A stretch of 64,000 nt of DNA. Origin: Telopea speciosissima (lineage: Eukaryota; Streptophyta; Magnoliopsida; Proteales; Proteaceae). The stretch spans positions 67,264,984-67,328,983 of the forward strand of contig NC_057919.1 of assembly GCF_018873765.1 (NCBI RefSeq). Direction: 5' to 3'. Positions within the stretch are counted from its first letter, which is position 1, and each line of letters starts with the position of its first letter. Positions 44,652 to 57,929 of this stretch are shown here, in pieces. A program made the translations under genes and the position numbers. Under the pieces are notes generated by a model. It searched no databases. It had not been told where the DNA came from and worked only from the letters and a program-made list of their open reading frames with translations.

Positions 44652-47600
44652 ATGAAAACGCCTTTCTCCTCCTCTTCCTCCGTCATCTATCTTCTCTTCT
44701 TTCCGGTGATTCTTCTCTGTTTTTCACCGTACACCGGAGAGGCAAGTCCTTCCTTCGCTTGCGATCCAAAAAATGCAAATACGGCGAGCCTACCTTTCTG
44801 CCAAATGTCTCTATCGATACCGGACAGGGTGAATGATCTCATCGGACGGCTGACATTGCAGGAGAAGATCGGGCTCCTCGTTGACAGTGCCGCACCGGTG
44901 CCGAGGCTTGGTATCAGTGGGTACGAGTGGTGGTCGGAGGCGCTTCACGGGGTCGCAGGAAGCCCCGGTGTTAAATTTGGTGGGAGCTTCCCTGGGGCCA
45001 CCAGTTTCCCACAAGTCATCACCACCGCTGCCTCCTTCAATGCCTCTTTGTGGAAACAAATCGGACAGGTGAGATTATTTACATTTCTTTTCTTCTTTCC
45101 CTTTTCCATTTCCATAGTTTAGTGCAACTCTTTCTACCAAAAATATAAAAAAAAAAAGTGTTTAGTGCAATTCTTTCCCTTCCAAAGAGGAAAGGAAATA
45201 TTTGCATTTTCTTTAAAATGTATTTCAAAGACTTTGTTAGAGATGCTTTGCTATCAAAAGGTCTTTTGGGTTCAAAGTTTTCTTGTTCACACCTCCCTTC
45301 CCCCTCATAGAATAGGATACTAGACGATTAGAACCTATAGAAAAAAAATATAATTTAACAAAATAAAATACGAAAATAGATCGCTACACTATTCTTTCCC
45401 CCAAAAAATATTTGTTCATTTTTCTTGCAATCAAACACTAAAATTAATATTTGATTTTTTTAGAAAAATATTTGCATTTTCCTTGCAATCAAATCGAACC
45501 CCAAAGATTATTGATCACCGATTATGGATAACATGCGGTTGTTTGTTCAATTACGCTCTTAGTTTAGTCTTGGCACCACCTAACCCTAAAGTAATGACAT
45601 CTAATTATTGTGGCAGTTCAGGTGGATCCCAAGATCTTTTGTTTACTTGTCAACTTTCGTCCAATCCAAATTTGCGAGAAAAACAACTTAGTAAAAAACA
45701 CAGGACTACCAAGGGACATAGTGGGGTCATTGACACACACATGAGGGTATATATGCCTACAACTGAGAGAATACATATTTTTTGATAGGAAAATATAAAT
45801 GAGAGAATACATTGAATTTCGTTTTAAAAAAAATAGTTATTATGTTGGATATTCATATAAGAGAAGAGAACGCTAATCAATTGTGTAGCCCTTGCACCAA
45901 TGCTGGGCTTTATAAGAAAGTGAATAACTCATGTGTCTGGGCAAAAAGACACACAATTGATCTTTGTTATTTTTCCCTTTATATAATTTTTCAAACATTC
46001 TCTAGGCAGAATTTTCATATCATCCATTCACATTGTAAAAACATATAATCTTGCGTAATCAATATTTTATTTTCCTTCTTTTTTTTAAATACCCTTCGTC
46101 ACAATTTAAATTTAATGGTGATATGAAGAGACATTTATGAGACCAAGTAAAGACATGTGTCGTCACCCAACGGTACATAAAAGGGGAATAATGAAGTTTC
46201 GTCTTCGGAGTGGAGAGTGCGGTCGTCATGAGAATCTGAGATTTCAGTTGCTCCATTATCTAACAAGTAATTGTGATTGGTTAGGCCGTTCACTGAAAAG
46301 TTTCGTGGGGCCCAAAAAGAATACTTTATCTTTATTTACTGTATTTAATATTAGGATTTATTAGGATCGTAGAATAGCTATGATCGTTCTACGATCCTAT
46401 GTGATATTAGTTGAAGTAAGTAATGGTGATGGTGATGGTACAGGTGGTATCAAATGAAGCGAGGGCGATGTACAACGGAGGAATGGCCGGTCTGAATTAC
46501 TGGAGCCCAAACGTAAATATATTCAGGGATCCCAGGTGGGGCCGGGGCCAGGAAACTCCCGGTGAAGATCCGGTTTTAGCCTCTAAGTACGCAGTCAACT
46601 ACGTCAAAGGACTGCAGGAGCCATACGGCACAGACGGTAGCAGGTTGAAGGTTGCAGCCTGCTGTAAACACTACACCGCCTACGACGTCGACAACTGGAA
46701 TGGCGTAGATCGCTACCACTTCAACGCCCTAGTATATTTCTTTCTCTCTCCTTATCACTGATAATCAGTAAAAATCCAGACTTGATCACCAAATTTATAA
46801 CCTAATACCTTCTGTGCAGGTAAGCAAGCAAGATTTGAAAGATACGTTCGATGTACCATTCAAGGCGTGTGTGTCGGAAGGGAAAGTAGCGAGTGTGATG
46901 TGTTCTTACAATCAGGTTAATGGAATTCCTACCTGCGCCGACCCAAACCTCCTTCGCAACACCATTCGTGGTCGATGGAACCTTAACGGGTACATCGTTT
47001 CAGATTGCAACTCTGTTGGGGTTTTTTACGATACCCAACACTACACCGCAACACCTGAAGACGCAGTTGCGGCCACTATTAAAGCAGGCGAGTCTTCCTT
47101 CACTCTTAAATAACATAAATCGTCTTTGATGATGTCCATCTTGGTAATTTCAATTCTATTTTTTACAGGTCTAGATTTAGAATGTGGAATATTCCTGTCT
47201 TCCCACGCGGAGCAAGCCGTGAGGACAGGGAAGATGAGCGAGTTGGATGTGAATGGAGCTTTGGTTAATACCCTAACCGTGCAGATGAGGTTAGGGATGT
47301 ACGATGGAGACCCATCGGAGCAGCCATTTGGAAAGCTGGGTCCAATGGATGTTTGCTCACCGGACCACCAACAACTAGCCCTCGAGGCAGCTCGACAAGG
47401 CATTGTCCTCTTGAAGAATATTGGGCCATCGCTACCCCTATCTCCCCGTCGCCACCGAACGATCGCTGTCATCGGGCCTAACTCCGACGTCACGGTTACC
47501 ATGATAGGGAACTACGCCGGTGTAGCATGTGGATACACTACTCCACTACAGGGGATCGGGAGATACGCCACGACCAACCACCAAATGGGATGTAGCGACG

Positions 47601-50600
47601 TGGCTTGCGGCGGCGACCAGATGTTTGGTGCTGCCCAGGAAGCTGCGCGTGAAGCAGACGCGACGGTGCTGGTGATGGGGTTAGATCAGTCCATCGAGGC
47701 TGAGTTCAAGGACAGGGATGGACTACTCTTACCGGGACGCCAACAGGAACTGGTCTCTAGTGTGGCCATGGCCTCCAAGGGCCCCACAGTGCTGGTGTTG
47801 ATGAGTGGTGGGCCTGTTGACGTGTCTTTCGCTAAAGATGATCCGCGTATCTCTGCCATCCTTTGGGTGGGGTACCCTGGCCAAGCCGGAGGAACGGCCA
47901 TTGCTGATGTGTTGTTCGGAACAACAAACCCAGGTAAGTTGCCACTTACTTAATAATTTAACTAATTTGGTTACCGTACTAATCATGGGGTCATAAGTCA
48001 AATTTATACTTATTAATAACGACAGAGAAAGAGACCTAACCCCAATAAAACATGTAATGACACTGAGCCTATAGTATCGAAATGTCATACTCTCTAGTTT
48101 ACCTAAAAAAAAACAGAAATGTCACCCTCTCCCCTCCGTTGTACGGACTCCTGGATTTGGATCCTCCTACGCTACCCGTGCGGCCAGCGTCAGCCTCACA
48201 CAAGCAGGGCGTGAACCCCACGTAGACCCATCCGAGCAAAAGTTGGGTTCATACGAGAATGGGTTCCAGCCATCCGGATGGATCCCACCATGTGAATGCC
48301 ATCTAGATGGCTGAAACCCAATGGGAATCCACCTATCCATGGTTTTAATGCACGGTAGTATTGGTAACATGTAAAACTGATACGATATCAATGTAGTATC
48401 GGCCTGGATCCACTGTATTGAACAAAATTATATTTAAATCTCTTTAAAAAACGAATTGTATTTGCTATCAATATGGTATTGATATCGCTGATTAGCAAAA
48501 TTGATATGTTTTGTTCGATACGAGCGATTCAATATCGATACTTAGAACCATGCACCTACCCGGACAGAGTACCGGAGCCCTTCACTGCCTCCAAAGTCAC
48601 GATCGACGGCGATAAAGACAGGGAATCGTTTCACTGTCTTGCCAGTTGGAAGGACTGGACTTTCTCTTGCGATCAGGTGAATCTCGTGATAGAAGCAATC
48701 GTTTTCCAAGTGACAAGGTACTTGGAGAGGACCCCACTGCCATCTTAACTAGTGATCAAATTTCAGCCGTATCAAGCCAAAAAAAGTTGATGAGAAAAGC
48801 AATATGAAGTTTCATGGAAGGATGTGGAGCCACCTTGCATGTGTGGTGAAACTGTCTAAGAATGCCATTCATAGTTGGTGGTACAGTAATGTTTGGCATT
48901 TTTTCAAGTTTTCATCATTTCATATTCCTTTTTGATTGCTTCTTGTGCTTGATCATGAAATTTATTATATGAAAATGCAACGTATTGGGTACCGTATCTG
49001 CCAATGGCCGATACAAGCGATCTATATCGGTACCAATAAAAATATCGGTCTTGGCTTATCGGACGATATGTATGAGACCGATAAATAGAACCCTGATGAG
49101 ATGGATTGGTGTCTAAAGAACTACTCATAGTTGCTATTAGTAAGAGTATTATGCTAACTCAAGGCACAACCCCTAGTACCCATAACACATTCTATGTTGT
49201 GTTTGGTATGCATTCTATATATATTCTCCAAGAAATCATTTCAGTCGTAACCCTAATTTTAAAAAGTTTATTATGCGATTTCAAATGTTTTCAAAATATA
49301 GCTATATAGTTCATTCTCTCTAATCATGATTTAGAGTTGAGATCTTCAAGGAGTGGGAGTGCCCAGGACCCACAATATATTGAGGTTGAGAAGATGAAAT
49401 GACAAATATGCATGAAATAAATAGTGAGTCCAAACATTCAAAGATCATGGGTTGAAGATGTAGGCTGCGTTTGGTATGATTTTTTGGAATGCATTATGAC
49501 CAAGAATGCATACTAAACACAACCTTAAGCCTTTAAGCTCAACACCCCCATAGCCCAAACTCCATTTAGAATCCCCAATCAAGAGGTTGACAAATCATGT
49601 TATAGCTTTACATATACTACTATGGACCATGTTTCCCTTCGATGAAGACGAAACATCTAAAGTCGTGACATTTGACTTTTAGATTAAACTAGGGAAGGGT
49701 GTTTTCGACTTCGTACAATAGAGGGCGAGAATTAATGATGAAATTCACATGTTCAAGAATCCAATCATGAGATTACATCAGTATGGATGAAGAGATCTTG
49801 AGCGTAAGGAAAACTTAATCAAGAGGAACTTTCCTATGTTATCATTTGATTAAGTTTTCCTTCACCCATGGAGAAGGAAGAATCTCTTCACCATTGATGA
49901 TGTGACCATGTGATTGGATTCTTGTGTCATCATTAATTCTCACCCCCTATTGTACGGGGTCAAAAATACCCTTCCCTAAGCTAATCATAGGGTCAAATAT
50001 TCATGGTGAGAAGATTTTCTTTTCACTGTAGGTGAAGAGAAACTTGGTCCATTACCAATTTACCTCTTAAGGGGCTGTTTGTGTGAGGTAAGGTATAGAA
50101 CCCCTCTCCACCCTTCAGAGTGTAACAGTAAGGTCCTTTCCGGGCCCTAACATAGAGATGTAGGTTGGGCTGGCCTGGATTCAGGAAATGATAATTTTTT
50201 AACAAAATTGAGATGCTGATCAAGTTGTGAATTGGTTCAAAATTGAATCCAAATTTAATTGGACCTGCACTTCTTCACCTAGCTATGAGATTAACTGTGA
50301 TGGATAGCAACCACCAACGGAATGAAAATATGGTAGTTCCAATATGGGTTCTTGACATTATTTTCAGGGCGGAGCGTAGGGGCCACATATGTGCAGCAAT
50401 CTATGAGAGCGCATGCTGGCATCTGGAGAGATGGGGTTTCCCCCCTTTATTGGGGTGGGGCGGTCATTTAGCCCCCCCCCCTCCCCATTGGGTATGGGCG
50501 TGGCCACCGTCTCCCCCACAGAGAACTTTTCTCCTGTTTTCGATGTTGAGTTTTCCTTCACCGATGTTGAAAGTCCATCTTAGGGATTGGTAGTGTCAGA

Positions 50601-51540
50601 TGGCCAAATGGAGGGTAGTTTTGGCCTTGTCAATAGGGGTGAGAGTACAATGATGACGCATGAATCCAATCACAAACATGGTTCTAGGTATCAGCCCATA
50701 CTTATTGATAGATATTGCAGGTATCCAATACCGATACAATATGGATCAGATATATCGGCCAAAAAATGATCCTATGGCCCAATTTAGCCTGATTCCTATT
50801 GATATCGGTATCGACGGGCGACCTATAATCATGTTTATATGTTCAAATTACCAGTGGAGAAGGAATTCTTCCTTGGCAACGGTTGGAGGAAAACAGAATA
50901 TTATGATTAACTGATATGGTACATATATACATCCTCAGGAGGCAAGCTTCCGATGACGTGGTATCCGCAGGACTACGTGGCTAATCTGCCGATGACAACC
51001 ATGGCCATGCGGTCCGACCCAGCCAATGGTTACCCAGGAAGGACCTATAGGTTCTACAAAGGCCCAGTTGTGTATCCCTTTGGGTATGGAATGAGTTACA
51101 CCCATTTTGTTCACACCATTGCCAATGCCCCATCAGTGGTCTCAGTTTTCTTCGGCGGTGGACATCATACTACCAATACCACAATCTCAGGGAAGTCAGT
51201 AAGACTCACACACGCCAAATGTGATGGGCTTTCGGTTGGTGTAGATGTCGACGTGAGAAACGCGGGCTCGAAGGATGGAACCCATACCTTACTTGTATAT
51301 TCGGCGCCGCCGGCCGGTCAATGGACACCTAACAAACAGTTGGTGGCATTTGAGAAGGTTCATGTCCCTGCTGGGTCTCAACAGAGGGTCAATATAAACA
51401 TACATGTGTGCAAGTATCTAAGTGTTGTGGGCAGGAATGGACTTAGAAGAATTCCCATAGGTGAACATAACCTACACATTGGTGATCTTAGTCATCCCAT
51501 CTCTCTCCAAGCTCTGCCTCTAGGGGAGATCAAAACATAG
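44652..51540 (+). CDS. BXL1: Beta-D-xylosidase / alpha-L-arabinofuranosidase (GH3, BXL1-like)
   Basis: Secreted cell-wall hydrolase removing terminal xylose and/or arabinose from xylans and pectic arabinans. Exons 44652-45068, 46444-46731, 46820-47087, 47169-47933 and 50939-51540 join in phase: 2340 nt, 779 residues, the usual BXL length. An N-terminal hydrophobic stretch ([14 protein letters not shown]) is a signal peptide. The GH3 N-domain has [37 protein letters not shown] and [10 protein letters not shown]; the nucleophile is Asp297 in [11 protein letters not shown]. The second domain has [14 protein letters not shown] and [11 protein letters not shown]. The fibronectin-like C-domain runs from [19 protein letters not shown] to [10 protein letters not shown]. 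Intron 3 uses a GC donor (GCAG|GCGAGT); the other introns are GT-AG. Intron 4 is 3.0 kb. A Mutator-like element lies just upstream. The choice of BXL1 over its close paralogues rests on remembered similarity. Confidence 0.95.
45069..46443. other. Xylosidase intron 1, 1.4 kb, no recognised feature
   Basis: AT-rich intron with borders CAG|GTGAGA and TACAG|GTGGTA. Short frames inside have no recognised domain. Confidence 0.7.
47934..50938. other. Xylosidase intron 4, 3.0 kb, repeat-expanded
   Basis: Borders are CCAG|GTAAGT and CTCAG|GAGGCA, splitting a Gly codon of [10 protein letters not shown]. It holds the MITE at 48338-48552 and further CATGGTT-family text at about 48965-49095 and 50679-50836. 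It also has a C/G-rich block at about 50440-50520 and a 60-codon open stretch at about 48560-48748 ([20 protein letters not shown]) of unknown origin. Confidence 0.75.
48338..48552 (+). mobile_element. CATGGTT-family hAT-like MITE, 215 bp
   Basis: The ends CATGGTTTTAA and TTAGAACCATG are inverted repeats with one mismatch. The flanks CACCTATC (48330-48337) and CACCTACC (48553-48560) are an 8-bp duplication with one difference. The inside matches the copy at 43060-43300 in the opposite orientation. It has no coding capacity. Confidence 0.85.
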
Positions 51541-54196
51541 TAATCAGTAAGAGCTATGGCAGTCATTTCCTTTTGTCTTCCTTCCATCAAGCAAGAGACT
51601 CTGTGGGACAAATTCTCATTGATTCAAGCCCAATTTCAAGTATATATATCACTTTTCCTAATGAAATTATGGAAAGCTTTAGTGATGATTAGTTTAGTTA
51701 GTTGTCTGTTTATTTTTATTTCTTTCAACATTTATATTTATAGGGAAAATCTTGTTGTAACGAAAGTTAGTGAAAGAAATGTTTTTCAGTTTTTTATTTA
51801 AAAAAAAAAATCCTTTTAGTAATAACAAAATTTTTTTTTCATTGAATGTAAATCCTGTCATTTTACGTGGATAATGATAACTATTGAAAATGACAAAGAT
51901 AAACCATCTTTAAATTATGTTGAGAATCCTTTTTTTTTTATCATTGATTTAAAAATTTTTGATGAATAAGAAAAGGGTTAATCAAAAGAAGTTACAACTT
52001 CTCACTTCATCATTGTCTCTACAACGGACGGCCATCTCGGACTCCGGGAGGGACTCTTCGATGTTTAAACCAGTTTTCTAGTAGCAGTTAAACATTGCAG
52101 GTCAAAATTACACAACTTAGAGTTCGATTGCAACCTTATTTATATCCTGTGGCTATAAGGTGTAAGGCGGTAGTAGGAGTCCGTATTTGGTATGTCGTCT
52201 TCTATGGTAAATAGTTTCCTCATAAGAGATTAGATACACGTGGAGAACCCTGATATGGGAAGTTTCCCTACGATGAGGTTCTTCGGCGATTTCCTTGCCA
52301 TGTTGGGAGTCTTGCCCTAAACACGAAATCACACAAAATTACTGCTCAACCCCCAGAGAACTAAAAAATTACATTTGCTTAATTGCTCCTAAGAAACTGT
52401 TTTCAATTCCAAAGAACAGCTCCACAATGGGCCCAAACTCATCAGACTGTCATGTATCGTTCCAAATTCCAATTATGTTGCTCCGAGCCCAATATTTCAA
52501 ACATACTCTCGATGGGCCACAATAGAATAGAATTCATTTTTTTCCCCGGTAAAACACACAAAATAGAATTAAAAAAATGCTAATCTCATAGATTATCTGA
52601 GCCTTAAGAGCATCACATGAAAACACCAGTTGATGGAAAAACTATTGGGAATTTTTCTTATATAACCATGGTTCCTAATCTTGGATCGGATCGGCCGAGA
52701 CTGATCTGATACACCTGTACAGACAAGGGTAAAAAATTTATTTTAACCCAAAAAAAAAAAAAAAATCAACTTTTTTACAGAAAAAACAGGGGCAAATATG
52801 TCATATTTGGCTCAATTCTGGGCGATACCGATTCAATCCCGATACCGAAATGGAACCATTTCTATAACTGTATCTTGAGAGGATTATTAGTTCATGGTAT
52901 CGATACCCGCGATAATGAAATTGATATTTATTGACTGTATCAGGCCGTATTGGGCTGATATGGTATAAAAACACTATTTTTCTTTATGGTGGCGTATTGT
53001 ATCTGTCGTATTGGTCAAGTACCAATGCAAATAAGGGTGCCAATTGGTTCGGTAATATAGTATGTGGAAACCGAAACCAAATAAGAGACTATTCTTCAAA
53101 CCAGAACTGAACCGACTCGTTTCAGTGCCAACTTGGTTCATGATAAATGTGTGAAAACTGAAACCGAATAAGTACCTATTCTTCAAATCAGACTTGAACC
53201 AACTTGTTTGTTGGTTCGATTTTGTTCGATTCACTCTTTGGTTTTGATTTGAGATTCTATTTAGTTTGGGCAAACTTATTGCATATTCACCAACCAAATA
53301 CTTTCCAAACCTTAAAAAGGAATATAATACGTTAAAAAAATATATGATTTATTTGGTTCCTTATTCGGATCATCAAAAATAGGTAATTTGATTCGATTTG
53401 AAAATTTCAATCATGAAATTAAAACCAAACTGAAAAAAAGATTCCAGATCTTGAAGAAAATTTGAACCATTTGTTTGGATTGTGTTTGGTTTTAATTCTA
53501 AATTGACACCAACCTCTCCAATACAAAACAACCGATTACCCAAAACCGTGGTACTATGTTGACTATTTTGGTGTCGTGGGACTGTGTGGACCTGAGAGAT
53601 AGAGAGAGAGAGGGGTGTCGGTGACCGACGATCACGAGAAGGAATGTTTGGTTTGGTTTAGCCGCGGACCGACGATTGCTTCCAGATATCTTTTAACTTC
53701 CACATTATTATATGCCAAACAGACCCCTATCTCTCTCTCTCTCTTTATGTGGATCAGCTCTCTAGTGTGTGTGTGAGTTAGTTAGCACATAGCGACTTCA
53801 TGTTAATTAGCAATTTGGATCTTCTACTGCCGAGCTGTCCGGCAGGACCCTACTACCAAGACACAGCAAGATGATAAATGATCGTCTTACCTCCATTCGG
53901 ATAAAGCATTCGGATAGGGGTAAGATGGTCATTCCTCACCTTGCTGTATCTTGACAGTAAGAAATCCGTTAATTAGTTTGTTATATAGTAATAGTAATAG
54001 TAGTAGTAGTAGTAATCCTTTTACATCTCCATCTATTTATTAGCTCTTCTGGGGATATTTCGATTTCTTGCACTACAAACTCCTCCCTCCCTCCCTCTCT
54101 CTCAACCTCTCGTCCTCACCTTTTCTCAACCCAATAAACAACTCCTCTCTCTCTCTCTCACTCTCAACTGGTGCTGTAGTGAAGGAGGGTGAGATA
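51541..54196. other. Intergenic between xylosidase and endosulfine genes
   Basis: No gene was recognised. 52666-52975 holds decayed CATGGTT-family text (ACCATGGTTCCTAATCTTGG). 53034-53508 is listed separately. The 54080-54170 part is a CT-rich leader, probably the 5' UTR of the endosulfine gene. Confidence 0.6.
53034..53508. mobile_element. Decayed TIR element of the AAGGGTGTCAA family
   Basis: The left end TAAGGGTGCCAATTGG and the right end TAAATTGACACCAACC are imperfect inverted repeats. The inside is GGTTCGGT/CCAAACCGAA-type text like the element at 23766-24192. No target duplication was identified. Confidence 0.5.
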
Positions 54197-56448
54197 ATGG
54201 CCGGTTGCAACAGAAGCGAAGAGTATTTAGCTTCTCAGGAGGAGGTAACATTCTCTCTCTCTCTCTCTTTCTCTGAATTACTAAGTTGAAATTGAGGTTG
54301 AAGGACCATAGCATGTTTCAATTTCATGAAGATTAATCTGTCTTTAAATTTTTTTTTAAAAATGACAAGGAAGGGTAAGGGTAAGTGAAGGGGTTAGGGA
54401 TTTGGGAAGAAATAACCATTTTCAGTGATATATATATATATTTTTTTCTCTTCCGGCTGCCGAAGATTTTTGAGGTAGAAAGAAGAAAGCCCAAATGCTG
54501 AACATTGGTTTGATTACGGCTGTGGGGTACTCTACCCTTCCTTTATGAAAAACACATGTGGTGTCTGTGTCTATAAGATAAGGGGAGAAGGTTTCCTTCG
54601 ACTCCAGAATGTACTAATTCGGGCCAATGAAGAGATAGGGTTACAAAACCTAAAATAGATTGTTTTGAGAGAGATAAAAGTGAATGTGTATGTGGGTCCT
54701 ATCTTGTTTTGTCTCTTCCGCAAACGTAGGATTTGCGGATCTTTGCCCTTAAACATAAAAATCCTAAAACAGAACAGAATGGCGGCTTAGTTGATTCTAA
54801 GTGGATATGTCTCTCGTCCAATCATGGCGGGAGTTGGAGGATCCAACCCAGTAAAAACAAGGCCTTATAAAATGACCAAACCCTCTTGTTTTTGCTGGGC
54901 TGGATCCTTCAGCTCTCGTCACGGTTGGAGAAGAGCCGAGTGCGTTGTAATGGATTTTGGACTTTTTTTGAACCATGTTAGTTGCGGTGGGACTCACTGG
55001 GATCGATAAGAATACATTAAATCCCAATAAAAGAGCGATCAAAACCGACTTTTGGCTAAATGGGTTGTCTCAGTTTGACCATTATTAGCCTAAAAATCGA
55101 TTCAGAGCAATCAAAATCGGACCAAATTGATCAATTGACACCCTTAAATTATTAACAGGACTTGTTTATGTTTGATTAAATAATTTTGAAACAGGCTGCA
55201 ACAGTAGGGAAAAAGTACGGGGGACTTGTGCCGAAAAAGAAGCCCTTAATCTCAAAGGTAAACTCTATTAAGAACTTTTTAGAAGCTTGGGCTTCCCTTC
55301 CCTTCCCATATGCCATAAGAGAGAAGCTTTTTAACTGTAAAAGCTCCATTTTTATTTATGTTTAATATTTGTTAAAGCCTCTCTTTTAATATTTTGATGA
55401 TTTGGGTGTTTTTCTATGTATGCTTTCGTGTTTATGTGTTCAGGATCATGAACGTGCCTTCTTTGATTCGGCAGATTGGGCCTTAGGAAAGGTATTTTAT
55501 TGCATACTGGGCTACTTTTTTTTTTTTTTTTGGGTCAAAATTACTGGGCTGGAGCAGAGGCAGCCCACAAAGAACTTGGAATATCATAAACTTTTTCTTT
55601 GAATTCTTTCTTGAAATTTGATTTTGATTTCTTGTGGTTGATAGCAAGGAGGAGCTGCGTTGGATCAGAAGTCAAAAGCAGCCGTAGAGACTCTGCGTCC
55701 AAAATTGCAGGTACCCCCCTCACTACAATGGATTTAGGGCAGAGGTCGGGCAGGCCGAATGGCGGCCTAGACCAATGGATTGGTGTGTGGGGTGGGATTT
55801 GCAGGGTGGTCCTTTCCATGGGGGCTGAGAGCGAGAGAGAGAGAGAGAGAGAGACAGACACAGGGTGGGCATTCCGGCTTCGTGTTCACCCTTTTCCCAT
55901 GGATTTAGTTCATGGAATCGGTCACCACTGATAACCCAATTGGTCCGATTCCAAATAAAAACACCATTTTTTTTCATTAAAAAAAACATATTCATACCAA
56001 ATCGATGAGGTATTGGTATCGATACAGCCGATCTGATATCAATTCCTAGAACCGTGCTCACTATAGAGTCAGGAATAGTGGTTGAGTGTTTCTCATCTAT
56101 GATCTAAACATGGTTAGGATGGGCTGGGCCGGGCCGGGCTGGTATGGGCTTTTACCAGCCCACAAGGTACTAATTGATGGGCCTTTTTGGGAAAGGACTT
56201 TTGACTTGAATTCACTTTGATATTTAGATGTATTGTTTGGATTGATTTTGGAATTCCACAGAGAACGCCTCATCAGCAACTCCCTCCTCGGAGACCGGCC
56301 TGTACATCAGGGGTAGTAGATGTGAGTTAAAAATCGTTTTGTCAAGGAAGCATCTTTTAATAATTTTCTCTCTCTCTCTCTCTCTTTCTCTCTATCTTTT
56401 CTAATCAAATTACCAATTAAACCTCGTTTCATGTTTCAGGCTGACTAA
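54197..56448 (+). CDS. Endosulfine (ENSA/ARPP19) family protein
   Basis: Small, probably disordered phosphoprotein. In animals and yeast, ENSA/ARPP19, phosphorylated by Greatwall kinase at the FDSGDY serine, inhibits PP2A-B55; the plant role is inferred. Exons: 54197-54244 (MAGCNRSEEYLASQEE), 55195-55257 (KKYGGLVPKKKPLISK), 55444-55491 (DHERAFFDSADWALGK), 55645-55710 (QGGAALDQKSKAAVETLRPK) and 56262-56312 (RTPHQQLPPRRPACTSG). All junctions are phase 0 with GT-AG borders. A last exon 56440-56448 would add Ala-Asp and a stop. If the 56312 donor is not used, the frame stops at 56330 with VVDVS. The product is 94 or 97 residues, normal for plant ENSA. The plant form FDSADW of the phosphosite motif is intact. 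A CT-rich 5' UTR lies at about 54080-54170. Confidence 0.88.
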
Positions 56449-57799
56449 ATATCTTTGAGGCCACAAAATAATGGTGTTTACCAAGACATTCTCAACAGCC
56501 ACAGAGAGAGAGAGAGAGAGAGAGAGTGTAGCTTTACAAAATGTTGCTTATTTGAGAATGGAATGATCTGCAATATAAATTTGTATCCGTCACAACCAAG
56601 GTTCGACATATCGGTATTGAAGGCCATATCTGTCTAGTATTGGGTCGTATCGGCCTAGGATTGGATGAATTTTTTTTAAATAAATGTGTTGACCGATATC
56701 ATTGATTAGTATCAGTATCATATCGGTATCGATCTCCAACAATATTGATAAATTAAGTTCTTTTTTTTTTATCATCTCCTATCGAGGGCCCATAGGCCAC
56801 TAGGGGTTGGTATCCCAACGCAGAAGAGGGCGGTTGGGGGTGGGATGAGAGAAGAAGGTGGGTGGGGGGGGGGGGGGAAGGGAGAGTTGACCAACCGACT
56901 TCTCTATAGAAAGTCAGCACAAACACTAAACTTGAGCCCAAACCAAATAAAAACCAGTCAAACCGAATAATGAACTGAATAAGATACCAAACCAAGCAAA
57001 TTTGATTATGTTATTTGTCTGATGGAGCCCACTTTAGTGTATGGCTGCTCGATTGTGTCAGCCTAGTATAAGATAAGTTAAAGGATTTGATTTAACGAAT
57101 TCCATCACTTTGAAGCTTTTAGCGTATCAATTAAGTACTTAACATTTGGTATCAGAATCAGTCATCACGTCACGGAAAGGACTACTTAGGAGAAGGGTTA
57201 CTTAGAGTAAAATTTTGGAACAGAGTGGAGTCGCTTGAAAAAGACTACCTACACAATGTTAAACCAAAGGAATTGGATCGAAAGGTATTACGTTGGGTAC
57301 AGTGTGAACAAAACAATGCTTGGTTGTGGCTGGCTATTTTCTATTACAATTTGTTTATCTTAAGTAGATATATATCCAGAAAGAATCTTAAGGAGATCCC
57401 TTCCCCGTTGCTTCCTCCACTGTAGACATGTCTAGAGATTGGGAGAGAAGTAGAGAACAAGAAAAACAAAGAGACCATTATAAAACTCTATTCATTGTGT
57501 GTGAACTTGTCAAACAAAGCATTCTTTTTATTAATCTTTCTTACTCCAGCTAAGCCAATACCCATAATATGATTAGCTTAACTAATATCCGATGGGCCAT
57601 TGCTAACCCCAGACAGAATTGCAGTTCCTTGTTGAAGACGATCGCTTTGCAGGTTAGTTAAGCAAGTTTAGTTAATGCACATTTTTCCTCCACATAGTTC
57701 TGGACTATTAAATGGTGGTATGCTTGATTTTGCAGATGGCCTACCAAATAGCACTTTGGGGTCATGATAAGAATCAGTTGGTTCCAAGGTTAAAAAAAA
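56449..57799. other. Intergenic with retrotransposon traces
   Basis: CATGGTT-family text at 56597-56760 (GGTTCGACATATCGGTATTG). TTGGTATCAGAATCAG at about 57147 is one or two bases from a copia primer-binding site and would follow an LTR ending near 57146. No coding region of an element follows. Confidence 0.45.
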
Positions 57800-57929
57800 G
57801 GGCGTACTCAGTGCACGAGGCTCCCGCCACTATGGGGTCTGGGAAGGGACATAATATACGTGGCCTTACCCCTGCTTTTGCAAAGAGGTTGTTTCTAAAT
57901 TCGAACCCATGACCACTTGGTCACAATGG
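57800..57929 (-). mobile_element. Au SINE, minus strand, 5'-truncated
   Basis: GGCGTACTCAGTGCACGAGG, CTCCCGCCACTATGGGGTCT, GTGGCCTTACCCCTGC and CGAACCCATGACCACTTGGT give the reversed Au SINE from its tail to the B-box region. The A-box half is absent. Confidence 0.85.

Noticed and set aside
57147-57425. Primer-binding-site-like TTGGTATCAGAAT followed by an open frame
   Set aside because: The following frame (57225-57425) does not resemble gag, and no LTR could be delimited.
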